This document shows, piece by piece, positions 1-9,313 of a DNA stretch of 64,000 nt. The notes beneath the pieces were generated by a model. It worked only from the letters and a program-made list of their open reading frames with translations. It did no database searches and was not told where the DNA came from. The position numbers were made by a program, and so were the translations under genes. Source of the stretch: Actinomycetospora straminea (lineage in GTDB: Bacteria; Actinomycetota; Actinomycetes; Mycobacteriales; Pseudonocardiaceae); NCBI RefSeq assembly GCF_028737255.1, contig NZ_JAQZAN010000019.1, positions 62,001-126,000 on the forward strand, in the 5' to 3' direction. Every line of letters begins with the position of its first letter. Position 1 is the stretch's first letter.

Positions 1-1
1 C

Positions 2-1279
<1,278 letters not shown>

Positions 1280-1302
1280 GCACTCCCGCTGTTCTGAGCG
1301 AC

Positions 1303-1339
1303 GGGCCCCTTCGATCGATCTGGTCGATCGAAGGGGCCC
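1303..1339 (+). terminator. Rho-independent-type terminator after clpC
   Basis: A perfect 16-bp inverted repeat (GGGCCCCTTCGATCGA at 1303-1318 and its complement at 1324-1339) encloses a 5-nt loop 23 nt after the clpC stop. TTCG follows rather than a long U tract, which is common for terminators in GC-rich actinobacteria. Confidence 0.8.
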
Positions 1340-1473
1340 TTCGCTCGTCCCGGGCCGGCCGCGTCGTTCGGCGACGGCCGCGTCCACGGGCGGGTCGTCC
1401 GCCCGAGGGTGCCCTTCGCCCGGAACGGGGTACGAACCTGACGACCCCGTCGACCGAGCAGGAGGACCGAGCC

Positions 1474-1809
1474 GTGAGCGCGTCCGTGGGCGACCGCATC
1501 CGCATGCACTCCAACCACACCGACGTCTCCGACCGCACCGGGACCGTGGTGGCCGTGCTCGGCGAGGACGGCCCGCCCTACCGCATCCGGTTCGACGACG
1601 GCCACGAGACGATCGTGACCCCCGGCCCGGACGCGACGTTCGAGTCGGGCTCGGTCACCGACAAGCTCGGCCTGGCCGCCGAGCAGGCCGGCGCGACGGC
1701 CGCCGAGGTCGCCGGCGCCGCGAAGGAGCAGGCCGAGGGCGCGGCGGGCACCGCCGCGCGGGTCGTCTCCGACCTCGCCGACGACGTGGCGAAGCGCTTC
1801 GACCGCTGA
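1474..1809 (+). CDS. DUF1918 domain protein with alanine-rich tail
   Basis: A small cytosolic protein of 111 aa. Residues about 5-56 match the DUF1918 fold: VGDRIRMHSN, then GTVVAVLGEDGPPYRIRFDDG, then VTPGPDA. This arrangement is familiar from small mycobacterial proteins such as Rv0569, whose molecular function is not established. The last 50 residues are Ala/Glu-rich and probably helical, an extension absent from the minimal family. The GTG start is supported by AGGAGG about 8 nt upstream. The gene stands alone between the clpC terminator and convergent genes. Confidence 0.8.
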   Translation: MSASVGDRIRMHSNHTDVSDRTGTVVAVLGEDGPPYRIRFDDGHETIVTPGPDATFESGSVTDKLGLAAEQAGATAAEVAGAAKEQAEGAAGTAARVVSDLADDVAKRFDR

Positions 1810-1852
1810 CCACGGTCACCCGCGGCGGGGTGATCGCTACGGTCTGGACGCG

Positions 1853-1966
1853 GTGCTCAACACCGACGCGACGGCGTACCGCACGCTCACCGAGCTCGGG
1901 GCGCGGATGGACCGCATCGAGGAGAAGCTCGATCGGGTCCTCGAGCGGCTCGACCCGCCGCGCTGA
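1853..1966 (+). CDS. possible 37-aa small protein
   Basis: A short GTG-started frame ending in TGA 55 nt before the convergent LiaF-like gene. The peptide (VLNTDATAYRTLTELG, then ARMDRIEEKLDRVLERLD) would form one amphipathic helix with a heptad pattern, which is not random-looking. No clear ribosome binding site precedes it and I recognise no family. It may equally be non-coding. Confidence 0.3.
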   Translation: MLNTDATAYRTLTELGARMDRIEEKLDRVLERLDPPR

Positions 1967-2021
1967 CGCTCCTCGGTGACGGGATCCGCGGTGGGCGCGG
2001 GTCCTGCCACCGGGAACCGCC

Positions 2022-2783
2022 TCAGCCCTCGATCTCGTCCTGCCCGCCGCCCTCGATCTCGAGCGGCTTGCGGGCGACCGACACCCCGCCCATCAGCGCC
2101 AGCCCGGTGACCTGCACGCGGGGGCCGTCGGTGCGCTGCGGGCGACCCGATCCGTCCTCGAACCCGCCCATGAGGCCCAGGCCGTCCTCGACGACGGTGG
2201 TGTCCGGGTCGACGGTGACGTCGATGCCGCCCATGATCGCCACGGCCTGGATGGTGACCTCGACGCCGGCGGGGATGCCGCGCAGGTCGACGGACACGCC
2301 GCCCATGATCGCGATCGCGCCGATGGCCAGGCCGGCGTCGTCGAGCCGCGCGTCCCGGAAGGACAGCTCGGCGCCGCCCCAGAACGCGACGACGCGGTGG
2401 GTGAGCCCGGGCGTCCACTCCCCGCGCTTCTGCACCCCGGACAGCACGGCCACCGACAGCGTCGACGACGGCCGGTCGAGGTGCCCGAGCGCCCGGCGTG
2501 ACGGTGCGGCGGCGGTGGTGGAGCGGGCCTCGGCCGGCTGCAGGTCCGCGGTGATCGGCACGAGGTCGCGGCGGAAGACCGCGGCGTAGACGTCGCGCAG
2601 GCGCTCGTCGCCCTCGACGATCGTGAGCCGCCCGTCCGACACCGCCTGGCGCACGACCTCGGCGACCTGCTCGCGCTCGCCGTCCGAGGCCCGGATCGCC
2701 GGCGGCTCGGGCTTCGCCGGGAGCCGCTCCGCCCCGGCGCCCTGCTCGTCGTCCCACTGCTGGTCCGGCGGCGGCTGACTCAT
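2022..2783 (-). CDS. DUF1707 / LiaF-like C-terminal domain protein
   Basis: 253 aa. An N-terminal DUF1707-type segment (about 28-85: IRASDGEREQVAEVVRQAVSDGRL, then ERLRDVYAA) is followed by a LiaF/DUF2154-like beta-solenoid half. That half contains repeated IMGG/LMGG turns (AIAIMGGVSVDLRG, AVAIMGGIDVTV, GLGLMGG, GLALMGGVSV). The second domain is typical of cell-envelope stress proteins that accompany two-component systems. It has no signal peptide or membrane segment. Its ATG overlaps the stop of the upstream sensor kinase (ATGA), so it is the third gene of a regulator-kinase-LiaF-like operon and probably modulates or reports on the kinase. Confidence 0.82.
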   Translation of the reverse strand: MSQPPPDQQWDDEQGAGAERLPAKPEPPAIRASDGEREQVAEVVRQAVSDGRLTIVEGDERLRDVYAAVFRRDLVPITADLQPAEARSTTAAAPSRRALGHLDRPSSTLSVAVLSGVQKRGEWTPGLTHRVVAFWGGAELSFRDARLDDAGLAIGAIAIMGGVSVDLRGIPAGVEVTIQAVAIMGGIDVTVDPDTTVVEDGLGLMGGFEDGSGRPQRTDGPRVQVTGLALMGGVSVARKPLEIEGGGQDEIEG

Positions 2784-4321
2784 GGGCGGGAGGATAGGCC
2801 GCCCTCCGGGACGGCGGGAGCACGCGCCGCGGTGGTCGGTCCGGCCGGCAGGTCCACCACGAACCGCGTCTCCCCCGGCCGGCTCGTGATGTCCAGGCGC
2901 CCGCCGTGCTCGGCGACCACCGCGGCGACGATCGACAGCCCGAGGCCCGTGCTGCCGGTGGTGCGGGCGCGCCCGGTGTCGCCGCGGGCGAAGCGCTCGG
3001 CGACGTGGGGCAGCAGGTCGGGCGGGATGCCCGGGCCGTCGTCGACGACCTCGAGGCGCACCACCGCGCGCCCGTCGACGGTCGCGGCGCGCAGGGTGAC
3101 GGTGACGAGGGTGCCCTCGGGGGTGTGGGTGCGGGCGTTGGCGAGGAGGTTCGCGACGACCTGGTGCAGGCGCTCGGGGTCGCCGACGACCTCGAGCGCG
3201 GGGGCGTCCCCGTCGTCGTCCCCGCCCGGCAGGTCCAGCGACCACCGGTGGTCCGGGGCGGCGACGTGCGCGTCGGTGACGGCGTCGACGACGAGGCGGG
3301 CGAGGTCGACCCGCTCGCGGGCCAGCGGGCGCCCGGCGTCGAGGCGGGCGAGCAGCAGGAGGTCCTCGACGAGCGCGGTCATCCGCTGCGTCTGCGAGCC
3401 CATGCGGTCGAGCAGGCCGGCGACCTCGGGGGGCAGGTCCTCGGCGCGCCGGGCGGCGAGCTCGTTGTAGCCGCGGATCGCGGCGAGCGGGGTGCGCAGC
3501 TCGTGGCTGGCGTCGGCGACGAAGCGCCGCAGGCGGGTCTCGCTGTCCTGGCGGGCGGCGAGCGCGTCGCCGACGTGCCCGAGCATCCGGTTGAGCGCGG
3601 CCCCGACCTGCCCGACCTCGGAGCGCGGGTCGGCGTCGGCGTCGGGCACCCGCTCGGCGAGCTCGACCTCGCCGGAGGCCAGCGGCAGCTCCGAGACCCG
3701 CCGGGCGGTCGCCGAGACCCGGTGCAGCGGGCGCAGCGTCCGCCGCGTGGTGTAGGCGGCAGCCACGCCGGCGAGCACCACCCCGATCCCGAAGATCACG
3801 GCCTCGCGGACGACGAGCTCGCCGACGGTGTTCTCCAGCGCGTCGGTGGACAGGCCGACCACGGTGACCGTGCCGTCCTGGCCGGTCGCGGCGGCGAACC
3901 GGAACCGGCCGAGCCCCTCGAGGTCGAGCGTGTGCGGCGGCCGGCCGGGCGTCGTCGCGATCGCCGGCGCGACCTGCGCGGGGTCGACCGGCCGGCTCGT
4001 CCCGGGCCGCCCGATCAGCACCGCGCGCACGATGCGCCCGTCGTCGACCGTCACCTCCAGGGTGTTCGCCGGCCGGTCCGGACCGCCGCCGACGAACCCG
4101 CCGCCGGCGTCGGGCGGCGGCGGGCGGCGGTCGGGGTCGCCGGGCGGCGGGTCGCTGCGGAAGCGGGCGATCTCGGTGACCTGGTCGTCGAGCTGGCGGT
4201 AGAGGTAGCCCCGCAGCGACAGCGCCGCCCCCACCCCGACGACGAGGAAGACCACCGTGAGCAGCAGGACCGTCGACACGACGAGACGGCTCTGCAGCGA
4301 GGGCACCCAGGAGCGGGTCAC
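2780..4321 (-). CDS. sensor histidine kinase
   Basis: 513-aa membrane kinase of a two-component system. TM1 is at about 13-34 and TM2 at about 173-190, enclosing a sensor loop of about 140 aa with a Pro/Asp/Gly-rich stretch (PPPGDPDRRPPPPDAGGG). HAMP follows, then HisKA with phospho-acceptor His273 in SHELRTPLAAIRGY. The HATPase_c domain has N-box NLLANARTH, G1 DDGPGIP and G2 GSTGLGLSI. The GTG start overlaps the response-regulator stop (GTGA), which settles the start. The much longer frame running upstream to 5467 is a shadow. Confidence 0.93.
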   Translation of the reverse strand: MTRSWVPSLQSRLVVSTVLLLTVVFLVVGVGAALSLRGYLYRQLDDQVTEIARFRSDPPPGDPDRRPPPPDAGGGFVGGGPDRPANTLEVTVDDGRIVRAVLIGRPGTSRPVDPAQVAPAIATTPGRPPHTLDLEGLGRFRFAAATGQDGTVTVVGLSTDALENTVGELVVREAVIFGIGVVLAGVAAAYTTRRTLRPLHRVSATARRVSELPLASGEVELAERVPDADADPRSEVGQVGAALNRMLGHVGDALAARQDSETRLRRFVADASHELRTPLAAIRGYNELAARRAEDLPPEVAGLLDRMGSQTQRMTALVEDLLLLARLDAGRPLARERVDLARLVVDAVTDAHVAAPDHRWSLDLPGGDDDGDAPALEVVGDPERLHQVVANLLANARTHTPEGTLVTVTLRAATVDGRAVVRLEVVDDGPGIPPDLLPHVAERFARGDTGRARTTGSTGLGLSIVAAVVAEHGGRLDITSRPGETRFVVDLPAGPTTAARAPAVPEGGLSSRP

Positions 4322-5052
4322 GCGGCGCCCGGCTTGAGCACGTAGCCCGCGCCGCGGACCGTGTGGATCATCGGGGCGCGGCCGGCGTCGATCTTCTTGC
4401 GCAGGTAGGAGATGTAGAGCTCGACGATGTTCGACTGGCCGCCGAAGTCGTAGTTCCACACCCGGTCGAGGATCTGGGCCTTCGACAGCACGCGGCGCGG
4501 GTTGCGCATGAGGAAGCGCAGCAGCTCGAACTCGGTGGCGGTCAGGTCGATCTGGTCGCCGCCGCGGAACACCTCGTGCGAGTCCTCGTCGAGGGTGAGG
4601 TCCCCGACGACGAGGCCCGCGTCGCCGCGGACGGCGGTCGCGACGGCGGCCCGGCGCAGCAGCCCGCGCAGCCGGGCCACGACCTCCTCCAGGCTGAACG
4701 GCTTGGTCACGTAGTCGTCGCCGCCCGCGGTGATGCCGGCGACCCGGTCCTCCACGGCGTCCCGGGCGGTGAGGAACAGGACCGGCACGTCGGGGTTGTC
4801 GGCCCGCAGCCGGCGCAGCACCTCGAACCCGTCGATGTCCGGGAGCATGACGTCGAGGACCACGACGTCGGGCCGGAACTCGCGGCCTGAGGTCACGGCG
4901 GCGAGGCCGTCCCCGGCGCTGCGCACGTCCCAGCCCTCGTACCGCAGCGCCATCGACAGCAGCTCGGCGAGGGTCGGCTCGTCGTCGACGACGAGGGCGC
5001 GGACCGGGGTGCCGTCGGGTCGGCGCAGGTCGGCGCGGGTGGCGGCGTTCAC
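4318..5052 (-). CDS. OmpR-family response regulator
   Basis: 244 aa with the chosen GTG start (VNAATRADL). The receiver domain begins at RALVVDDEP, has its phospho-accepting Asp in VVVLDVMLPD and the signalling Lys in YVTKPFS. A winged-helix DNA-binding domain follows (LTATEFELLRFLMRNPRRVLSK, then YISYLRKKID and TVRGAGYVLKP). GTG codons at 5069 and 5148 are possible longer starts, and no ribosome binding site decides between them. It heads the operon with the kinase and LiaF-like gene and is divergent from the PhoD phosphatase, a possible target. Confidence 0.9.
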   Translation of the reverse strand: MNAATRADLRRPDGTPVRALVVDDEPTLAELLSMALRYEGWDVRSAGDGLAAVTSGREFRPDVVVLDVMLPDIDGFEVLRRLRADNPDVPVLFLTARDAVEDRVAGITAGGDDYVTKPFSLEEVVARLRGLLRRAAVATAVRGDAGLVVGDLTLDEDSHEVFRGGDQIDLTATEFELLRFLMRNPRRVLSKAQILDRVWNYDFGGQSNIVELYISYLRKKIDAGRAPMIHTVRGAGYVLKPGAA

Positions 5053-5152
5053 GACGGTCAGCGTGACACCCGGTCGTCGGTCCGCGCTGGGTGCTCCCTG
5101 TGCGCCGGCTGTGCACGACCCGGTGACGCCACGGAACGATCCGGTCACGGAA

Positions 5153-5163
5153 GGTTCCGAACC
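5153..5163. promoter_or_regulatory. palindrome between regulator and phosphatase genes
   Basis: GGTTCCGAACC is a perfect 11-nt palindrome in the divergent intergenic region between the response regulator and the phoD-like gene. It is a plausible operator, but no partner copy was found. Confidence 0.25.
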
Positions 5164-5240
5164 GGCGGGTAGGGGTCACTCGTTGGTGGGGCAGGCGCCG
5201 CGGAGGGGCGCGTCCCGGTCCGGACGGCCAGAGGAGTCCC

Positions 5241-6782
5241 GTGAGCGGAGCCCCGGTGTCCCGTCGCACGTTGCTCGGTGGCGCCGCGGCGCTGACCGGG
5301 GCGGCCGTGGCGCTCGGGGCCCCGTGGGTCTCGGCCGCGGACGCGGCCCCGCCGCGCACCGACCCGTTCACGCTCGGCGTCGCGTCCGGCGACCCCGCGC
5401 CCGACGGCGTCGCGCTCTGGGCCCGCCTCGCGCCCGAGCCCCTCGCCCCGGACGGGCGCGGGGGCATGGGCGACCGGCCGGTGCTCGTCGCGTGGGAGGT
5501 CGCCGAGGACGCGGCGTTCGGCCGGGTCGTCGCGCGGGGCAGCGTGGTGGCGCGGCCCGAGGACGCGCACGCCGTGCACGTCGAGGTCGGCGGCCTGCGC
5601 CCGCGGGCCGACCACTTCTACCGCTTCCGGGCCGGGTCGGCGGTCAGCCCGACGGGTCGGACCCGGACGGCGCCGGCGCCCGGCGCCCGGGTCGACCGGT
5701 TCGCGCTGGCCTCCGCGAGCTGCCAGTGCCGCCAGGACGGCTTCTACACCGCCTACGCGGCGATGGTGCGCGACGACCTCGACCTCGTCGTCTTCCTCGG
5801 CGACTACATCTACGAGAGCCCCGCGACGGACTTCGCCGGGCGCGACCACCAGCCCGCCGGTGAGGTGTCGACGCTCGCCGGCTACCGCGTGCGCCACGCC
5901 CAGTACCGGACGGACCCGGACCTGCAGGCCGCGCACGCCGCGTTCCCGTGGGCGGTCACGCTCGACGACCACGACGTCGAGAACAACTGGGCGGGCGACG
6001 TCTCCCAGCGCGACCGGGAGCCCGACGCCGACCCGGCGGTGTTCCGGCGCCGGCGGGCGGACGCGCTGCGCGCGTTCTGGGAGCACATGCCGCTGCGCCG
6101 GCCCCAGCGGCCCGACGGCCCGGCGATGCTCGCGCACCGGCGGCTCACGTTCGGCGACCTCGTCGACGTGCACCTGCTCGACACCCGCCAGCACCGCAGC
6201 GACCAGGACCCCGCCCGCGCCCGGGACCCGGCGCGCACGATGCTCGGCGCCGCGCAGCGGGCCTGGCTGTGGGGCGGGCTCGCCGGGCCGACGGCGCGCT
6301 GGAACGCGCTGGCGCAGCAGGTGTTCTTCGCGCCCCGCGACCTCGCGGCCGGCCCGACGATCGCCCTCGACGAGGAGTCGTGGGACGGCTACGCCGCCGA
6401 GCGCGACGCCCTGCGCGACCACCTCGTCGCCGCCCGCACGTCGAACCCCGTGATCCTCACCGGCGACGTGCACGCCCACCACGCCGCCGACGTGCTCGCC
6501 GACCCCACCGACCCGGCGTCGCCGCGCGTGGCGACCGAGCTGGTCACGTCCTCGATCACCTCGGGCGGCGACGGCGGGCCGCGGGGACCGGGTGACGCCG
6601 CGCTGCTCGCCGCCAACCCGCACCTGCGCGTGCTCGACCGGCGCCGCGGTTACCTCCGCAGCACGGTGACACCACGGGAGTGGCGGGCGGACTTCCGGGT
6701 CGTCGACCGCGTGACCGTCCGCGGCGCGCCGGTGCGCACGGCGGCGACTTTCGTGGTCCCCGAGGTCCCGACGCGGACGTGA
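5241..6782 (+). CDS. Tat-exported PhoD-like alkaline phosphatase
   Basis: 513-aa metallophosphoesterase that hydrolyses phosphate mono- or diesters outside the membrane. The signal peptide has a twin-arginine motif (VSRRTLLGGAAAL) and a cleavage-like AADA near residue 34. The catalytic domain carries VVFLGDYIYE, the DDHDVENNW motif and the late GDVHAHHAAD metal ligands, as in the PhoD family (Ca/Fe enzymes). Length is normal for the family. The GTG start has GAGGAG 4-5 nt upstream. It is divergent from the two-component operon. Confidence 0.9.
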   Translation: MSGAPVSRRTLLGGAAALTGAAVALGAPWVSAADAAPPRTDPFTLGVASGDPAPDGVALWARLAPEPLAPDGRGGMGDRPVLVAWEVAEDAAFGRVVARGSVVARPEDAHAVHVEVGGLRPRADHFYRFRAGSAVSPTGRTRTAPAPGARVDRFALASASCQCRQDGFYTAYAAMVRDDLDLVVFLGDYIYESPATDFAGRDHQPAGEVSTLAGYRVRHAQYRTDPDLQAAHAAFPWAVTLDDHDVENNWAGDVSQRDREPDADPAVFRRRRADALRAFWEHMPLRRPQRPDGPAMLAHRRLTFGDLVDVHLLDTRQHRSDQDPARARDPARTMLGAAQRAWLWGGLAGPTARWNALAQQVFFAPRDLAAGPTIALDEESWDGYAAERDALRDHLVAARTSNPVILTGDVHAHHAADVLADPTDPASPRVATELVTSSITSGGDGGPRGPGDAALLAANPHLRVLDRRRGYLRSTVTPREWRADFRVVDRVTVRGAPVRTAATFVVPEVPTRT

Positions 6783-6814
6783 GCAGTGGCCACCCCCATC
6801 GCCGTGCCGACTCC

Positions 6815-7186
6815 TCACACGGGGGCGGTGACGGCGCGGCTGCCGCCCATCCAGCCGGGCAGGTGCAGCATCTTGATGCCGGGTCCGCCGGCGACGATCG
6901 GGAGGACCTCGGCCGCGCTGGTGTGGTCGCCGCCGGTGCGGGCGCGCAGGGCGGCGTCGGCGCGCTCGCGCAGGGCGGTCGCGGGGTCGCCGGACGGGGC
7001 GAGGCGGGCGGCGACCTCGGGCGGGAGCACGACGGCGTGGGTCATCCCGCGCCCGCGGGCGGGGTCGCCGGCGGCGAGGACCGCGCCGGCCAGGGCGTCG
7101 GCGAGGGGATCGAGCACCGCGTCCGGGTCGGGCCGGTCGTCGCGCGGCAGCACCTCGGCCGTGCCGCCGATCGGCAGCACCGTCAC
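6815..7186 (-). CDS. small uncharacterised protein at the end of the UGSC operon
   Basis: 123 aa, last gene of the selenoprotein operon, starting 23 nt after the preceding stop at GTG (VTVLPIGGTAEVLP). It has an alanine-rich helical middle (PLADALAGAVLAA, then ATALRERADAALRAR) and a Gly-rich, well-defined end (IVAGGPGIKMLHLPGWMGG). It has no cysteine, so it is not obviously redox-active. I recognise no family. Position suggests an accessory or structural role for the DGLPxVPPT proteins. A start further upstream in the same frame cannot be excluded. Confidence 0.7.
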   Translation of the reverse strand: MTVLPIGGTAEVLPRDDRPDPDAVLDPLADALAGAVLAAGDPARGRGMTHAVVLPPEVAARLAPSGDPATALRERADAALRARTGGDHTSAAEVLPIVAGGPGIKMLHLPGWMGGSRAVTAPV

Positions 7187-7209
7187 GGCGTCCGGGGCAG
7201 CGGGGGATG

Positions 7210-7773
7210 TCAGCGACGTGCGAGCGTGCCCCAGGGGCCGTCCGGGGCCTCGGCGAGGCAGCAGGTGTAGCGGGCGGGCTGGGCGGTGGTCGTCATGGTC
7301 GTGACGCCCGGCACCACGCCGCCCGCGGTCGCCAGCGTGAGGGCGAGCGCGCGGCCGACCGCGCCGTTGGTGTGCGGGCCGGGTCCGAGCATCCCGGTGC
7401 CGTGGGACAGGCCGAGCCGCTCCGCGACCGGCCCGGTGACGATCACCGCGATCGCGGCGGTGCCGGTGGTCGTGGCGACCCCGAGCAGGTTGAGCTCCGG
7501 CACCAGGCACGCCGTCGCCGCCGCGAGCACGACGGGCAGGGCCGCCGGCGGGGCGCCCGCGAGCACGCAGCACGTGGCCGCGAGCCGCGGCGTCAGCTCG
7601 CCGAACAGCGGCGGCACCGCGCCGAGGACCGCGTCCGGGTCGGCGGTGCCGGCCAGCACCGCCTCGACCCGCGACGGCGTCGGCGGCACCACCGGGAGCC
7701 CGTCGCCGATGCCGTCGGCGAGCAGCGTCGCCGTCGCGTCGACGACGTCGGTGCCCTCGGGGACGGTCCTCAC
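7210..7773 (-). CDS. DGLPxVPPT-domain protein, short paralogue
   Basis: 187 aa. GIGDGLPVVPPTPSRVEAVL at residues 21-40 matches the same motif in the two larger proteins upstream, followed by LAATCCVLAG where the paralogues have MAGCRP, and by VTGPVAERLGLSHGTGML. It corresponds to only about the first half of the paralogous domain. The GTG start overlaps the stop of the preceding paralogue (GTGA). The function is unknown. Conserved cysteines and the company of a CATC flavoprotein suggest thiol/selenol redox chemistry (inference). Confidence 0.78.
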   Translation of the reverse strand: MRTVPEGTDVVDATATLLADGIGDGLPVVPPTPSRVEAVLAGTADPDAVLGAVPPLFGELTPRLAATCCVLAGAPPAALPVVLAAATACLVPELNLLGVATTTGTAAIAVIVTGPVAERLGLSHGTGMLGPGPHTNGAVGRALALTLATAGGVVPGVTTMTTTAQPARYTCCLAEAPDGPWGTLARR

Positions 7774-8786
7774 GGCACCCGGCGCGACACCAGCGCGGTG
7801 CCGCCGAACGACGGGATCCACGCCGAGTGCTTCCCGGCCCCGCCCGCGACGGCGAGGTGCAGGTTCTCCGGGGCGTCGCTGACCGTGTAGGCGTCCCCGT
7901 CGGGCTCGACGCCCCACTCGACGAACTGCCGCCGGTTGCCCGCCGAGACGTGGGAGACCGGGATGCGCGCGTGCTCCCACAGGTGCGCGCGGATCGTGTC
8001 GGGCGTCCAGCCGTCGCGGTGCAGCGTCGCGGCGTGCTCGGGGCCGAGCAGCAGCAGGTGCGGGCCACGGACGTAGACGTTGTTCGAGCCGGGCTGGGCC
8101 ATCGTCCCGGCGACGGTCAGCAGGATCTCCGCGCCGGTGGTGCTGCCGTGGTCGTTGACGTTGTGCGGCGGCTCGGCGGCCATGACGGACACGACGCCCT
8201 CGTCCGCACCGAAGCCGCGGCGCACCGCGAGCGACTCCCAGGGCGAGTCCGACTCCCCGAAGCAGAACGTGTACTTCGCCGGCGAGCCCTGCGTCGAGCG
8301 GTCGAGCACCCCGGGCCGCGCGCCGCCGACGTGCAGCAGCACGAGCGAGAGCGCCCGCCCGATCACCGCGTTCGCGCGGGTGCCCTGCCCGAGGCAGTTG
8401 CCGCCCGCGTTGATCCCCAGCGCGTCGCACACCGGGCCCGAGACCAGCACCATCGGCGCGCACGGGTGCGTCGTCGCGAGCGTGCCGTGCAGGTTGTAGG
8501 CCTCGTCCTGCACGGCGTCGAGGGCGGCGAGCACCACCGGGAGGTCCGCGGGCCGGCAGCCGGCCATCACCGCGTTCGCCGCGACCGAGCGCAGCGTCGG
8601 CGTCACCCCGCGCGGGGGCAGCGGACCGAGGTGGGGCAGGTCGGGCGGCAGGGCGGCCAGCATCGCCGCGACCCGCTCCTCGGTCGGCGGGACCGTCGGC
8701 AGCCCGTCGCCCCAGCCGCGCTCCTCGCAGGCGGCCGTCCAGGCCCAGGCGTCGTCGACGTCGGGCAGATCCAGGACGTCGGTCAC
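7770..8786 (-). CDS. DGLPxVPPT-domain protein, stand-alone paralogue
   Basis: 338 aa. It is homologous over its whole length to the C-terminal two thirds of the UGSC fusion protein encoded at 10134-11861. Shared landmarks are GWGDGLPTVPPT (25-35), ANAVMAGCRPADLPVVLAAL (71-90), VLVSGPVCDALG and RANAVIGRALSL. It has several cysteines (C20, C77 and others including YTFCFGE) and no signal peptide or membrane segment. The GTG start overlaps the stop of the UGSC selenoprotein (GTGA), implying coupled translation. No biochemical function is known to me for this domain. Confidence 0.82.
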   Translation of the reverse strand: MTDVLDLPDVDDAWAWTAACEERGWGDGLPTVPPTEERVAAMLAALPPDLPHLGPLPPRGVTPTLRSVAANAVMAGCRPADLPVVLAALDAVQDEAYNLHGTLATTHPCAPMVLVSGPVCDALGINAGGNCLGQGTRANAVIGRALSLVLLHVGGARPGVLDRSTQGSPAKYTFCFGESDSPWESLAVRRGFGADEGVVSVMAAEPPHNVNDHGSTTGAEILLTVAGTMAQPGSNNVYVRGPHLLLLGPEHAATLHRDGWTPDTIRAHLWEHARIPVSHVSAGNRRQFVEWGVEPDGDAYTVSDAPENLHLAVAGGAGKHSAWIPSFGGTALVSRRVP

Positions 8787-9313
8787 GACAGCTCCCCCAT
8801 CGACCGCAGCTCCGCCACGACCCCGGCGTAGGCCGTCTCCGTCCGCCCCGCGAGCTCGTCGGGCGAGAGCCCGCCGACGGGGTGGTCGACGACGACGAGC
8901 CGCGGCTCGGCGCGGCGGGCCGTCGCCTGCGCCTGCACCAACGGCAGGAACGACGAGGTGACGACGAGGATCGAGCGCACGCCGCGGCGCTCGAGCTCCA
9001 GCGAGTCGTGGAGACTCCACGACGAGCACGAGCCTCAATCACCGATGGCGACGACGGCGAGCCGGTACTGCGCGGCGAGGTGGTCGAGCAGCGCGGGGTC
9101 GGCGCCGACCGCGGCGCTCGGCTTGGCCTCCAGCCCGTTCGGCCCGAGCCCGTGGTCGTCGGCGAGGCGGCGCCCGATGGCGGCGAGGATGTCGTGGGCG
9201 CCGGGCTTGGAGTTCGACAGGCCGCACAGGGCTCCCGCGGCGCCGTCGGCGGCCGCGACCACGGCGACCGTGTCCTCCGGCGCGGTCCCGGACGTCGGGT
9301 CGACGATGCGCAT
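8783..9313 (-). CDS. UGSC family selenoprotein (in-frame TGA read as Sec93)
   Basis: 176 aa if the TGA at 9037-9035 is read through. Residues 1-92 (MRIVDPTSG, then GLSNSKPGAHDILAAIGRRL, ending LAVVAIGD) continue in the same frame as U-GSCSSWSLHDSLELERRGVRS and then VVDHPVGGLSPDEL to a normal TGA at 8783. This is the architecture of the UGSC family: a parallel alpha/beta protein with Sec-Gly-Ser-Cys after the central strand and an HDxxELERRG helix. The family was recognised as selenoproteins in metagenomes, and its function is unknown. A hairpin resembling a bacterial SECIS begins 11 nt after the TGA. The ATG overlaps the stop of the flavoprotein gene (TGATG). A conventional gene caller would split or truncate it. 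Confidence 0.88.
9005..9023 (-). other. bacterial SECIS-like hairpin for Sec93
   Basis: On the minus strand a 7-bp stem (GTCGTGG at 9023-9017 with CCACGAC at 9011-9005) closes a 5-nt loop, AGUCU. The loop starts 18 nt after the UGA. From memory this matches the E. coli fdhF element, where the SelB-binding loop (GGUCU) also lies 18 nt after UGA. The outer arms could pair further (GCUC with GAGC). Confidence 0.75.

Noticed and set aside
2780-5467. An 895-aa open frame on the minus strand
   Set aside because: Only the part up to 4321 is the kinase. The rest is Arg/Pro-rich shadow translation of the response regulator and the upstream region.
9035-9037. Ordinary stop codon ending a 92-aa protein
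   Set aside because: The following codons in frame encode the conserved GSC and the rest of a known family fold, a SECIS-like hairpin is present, and the operon's overlap pattern requires the longer protein.
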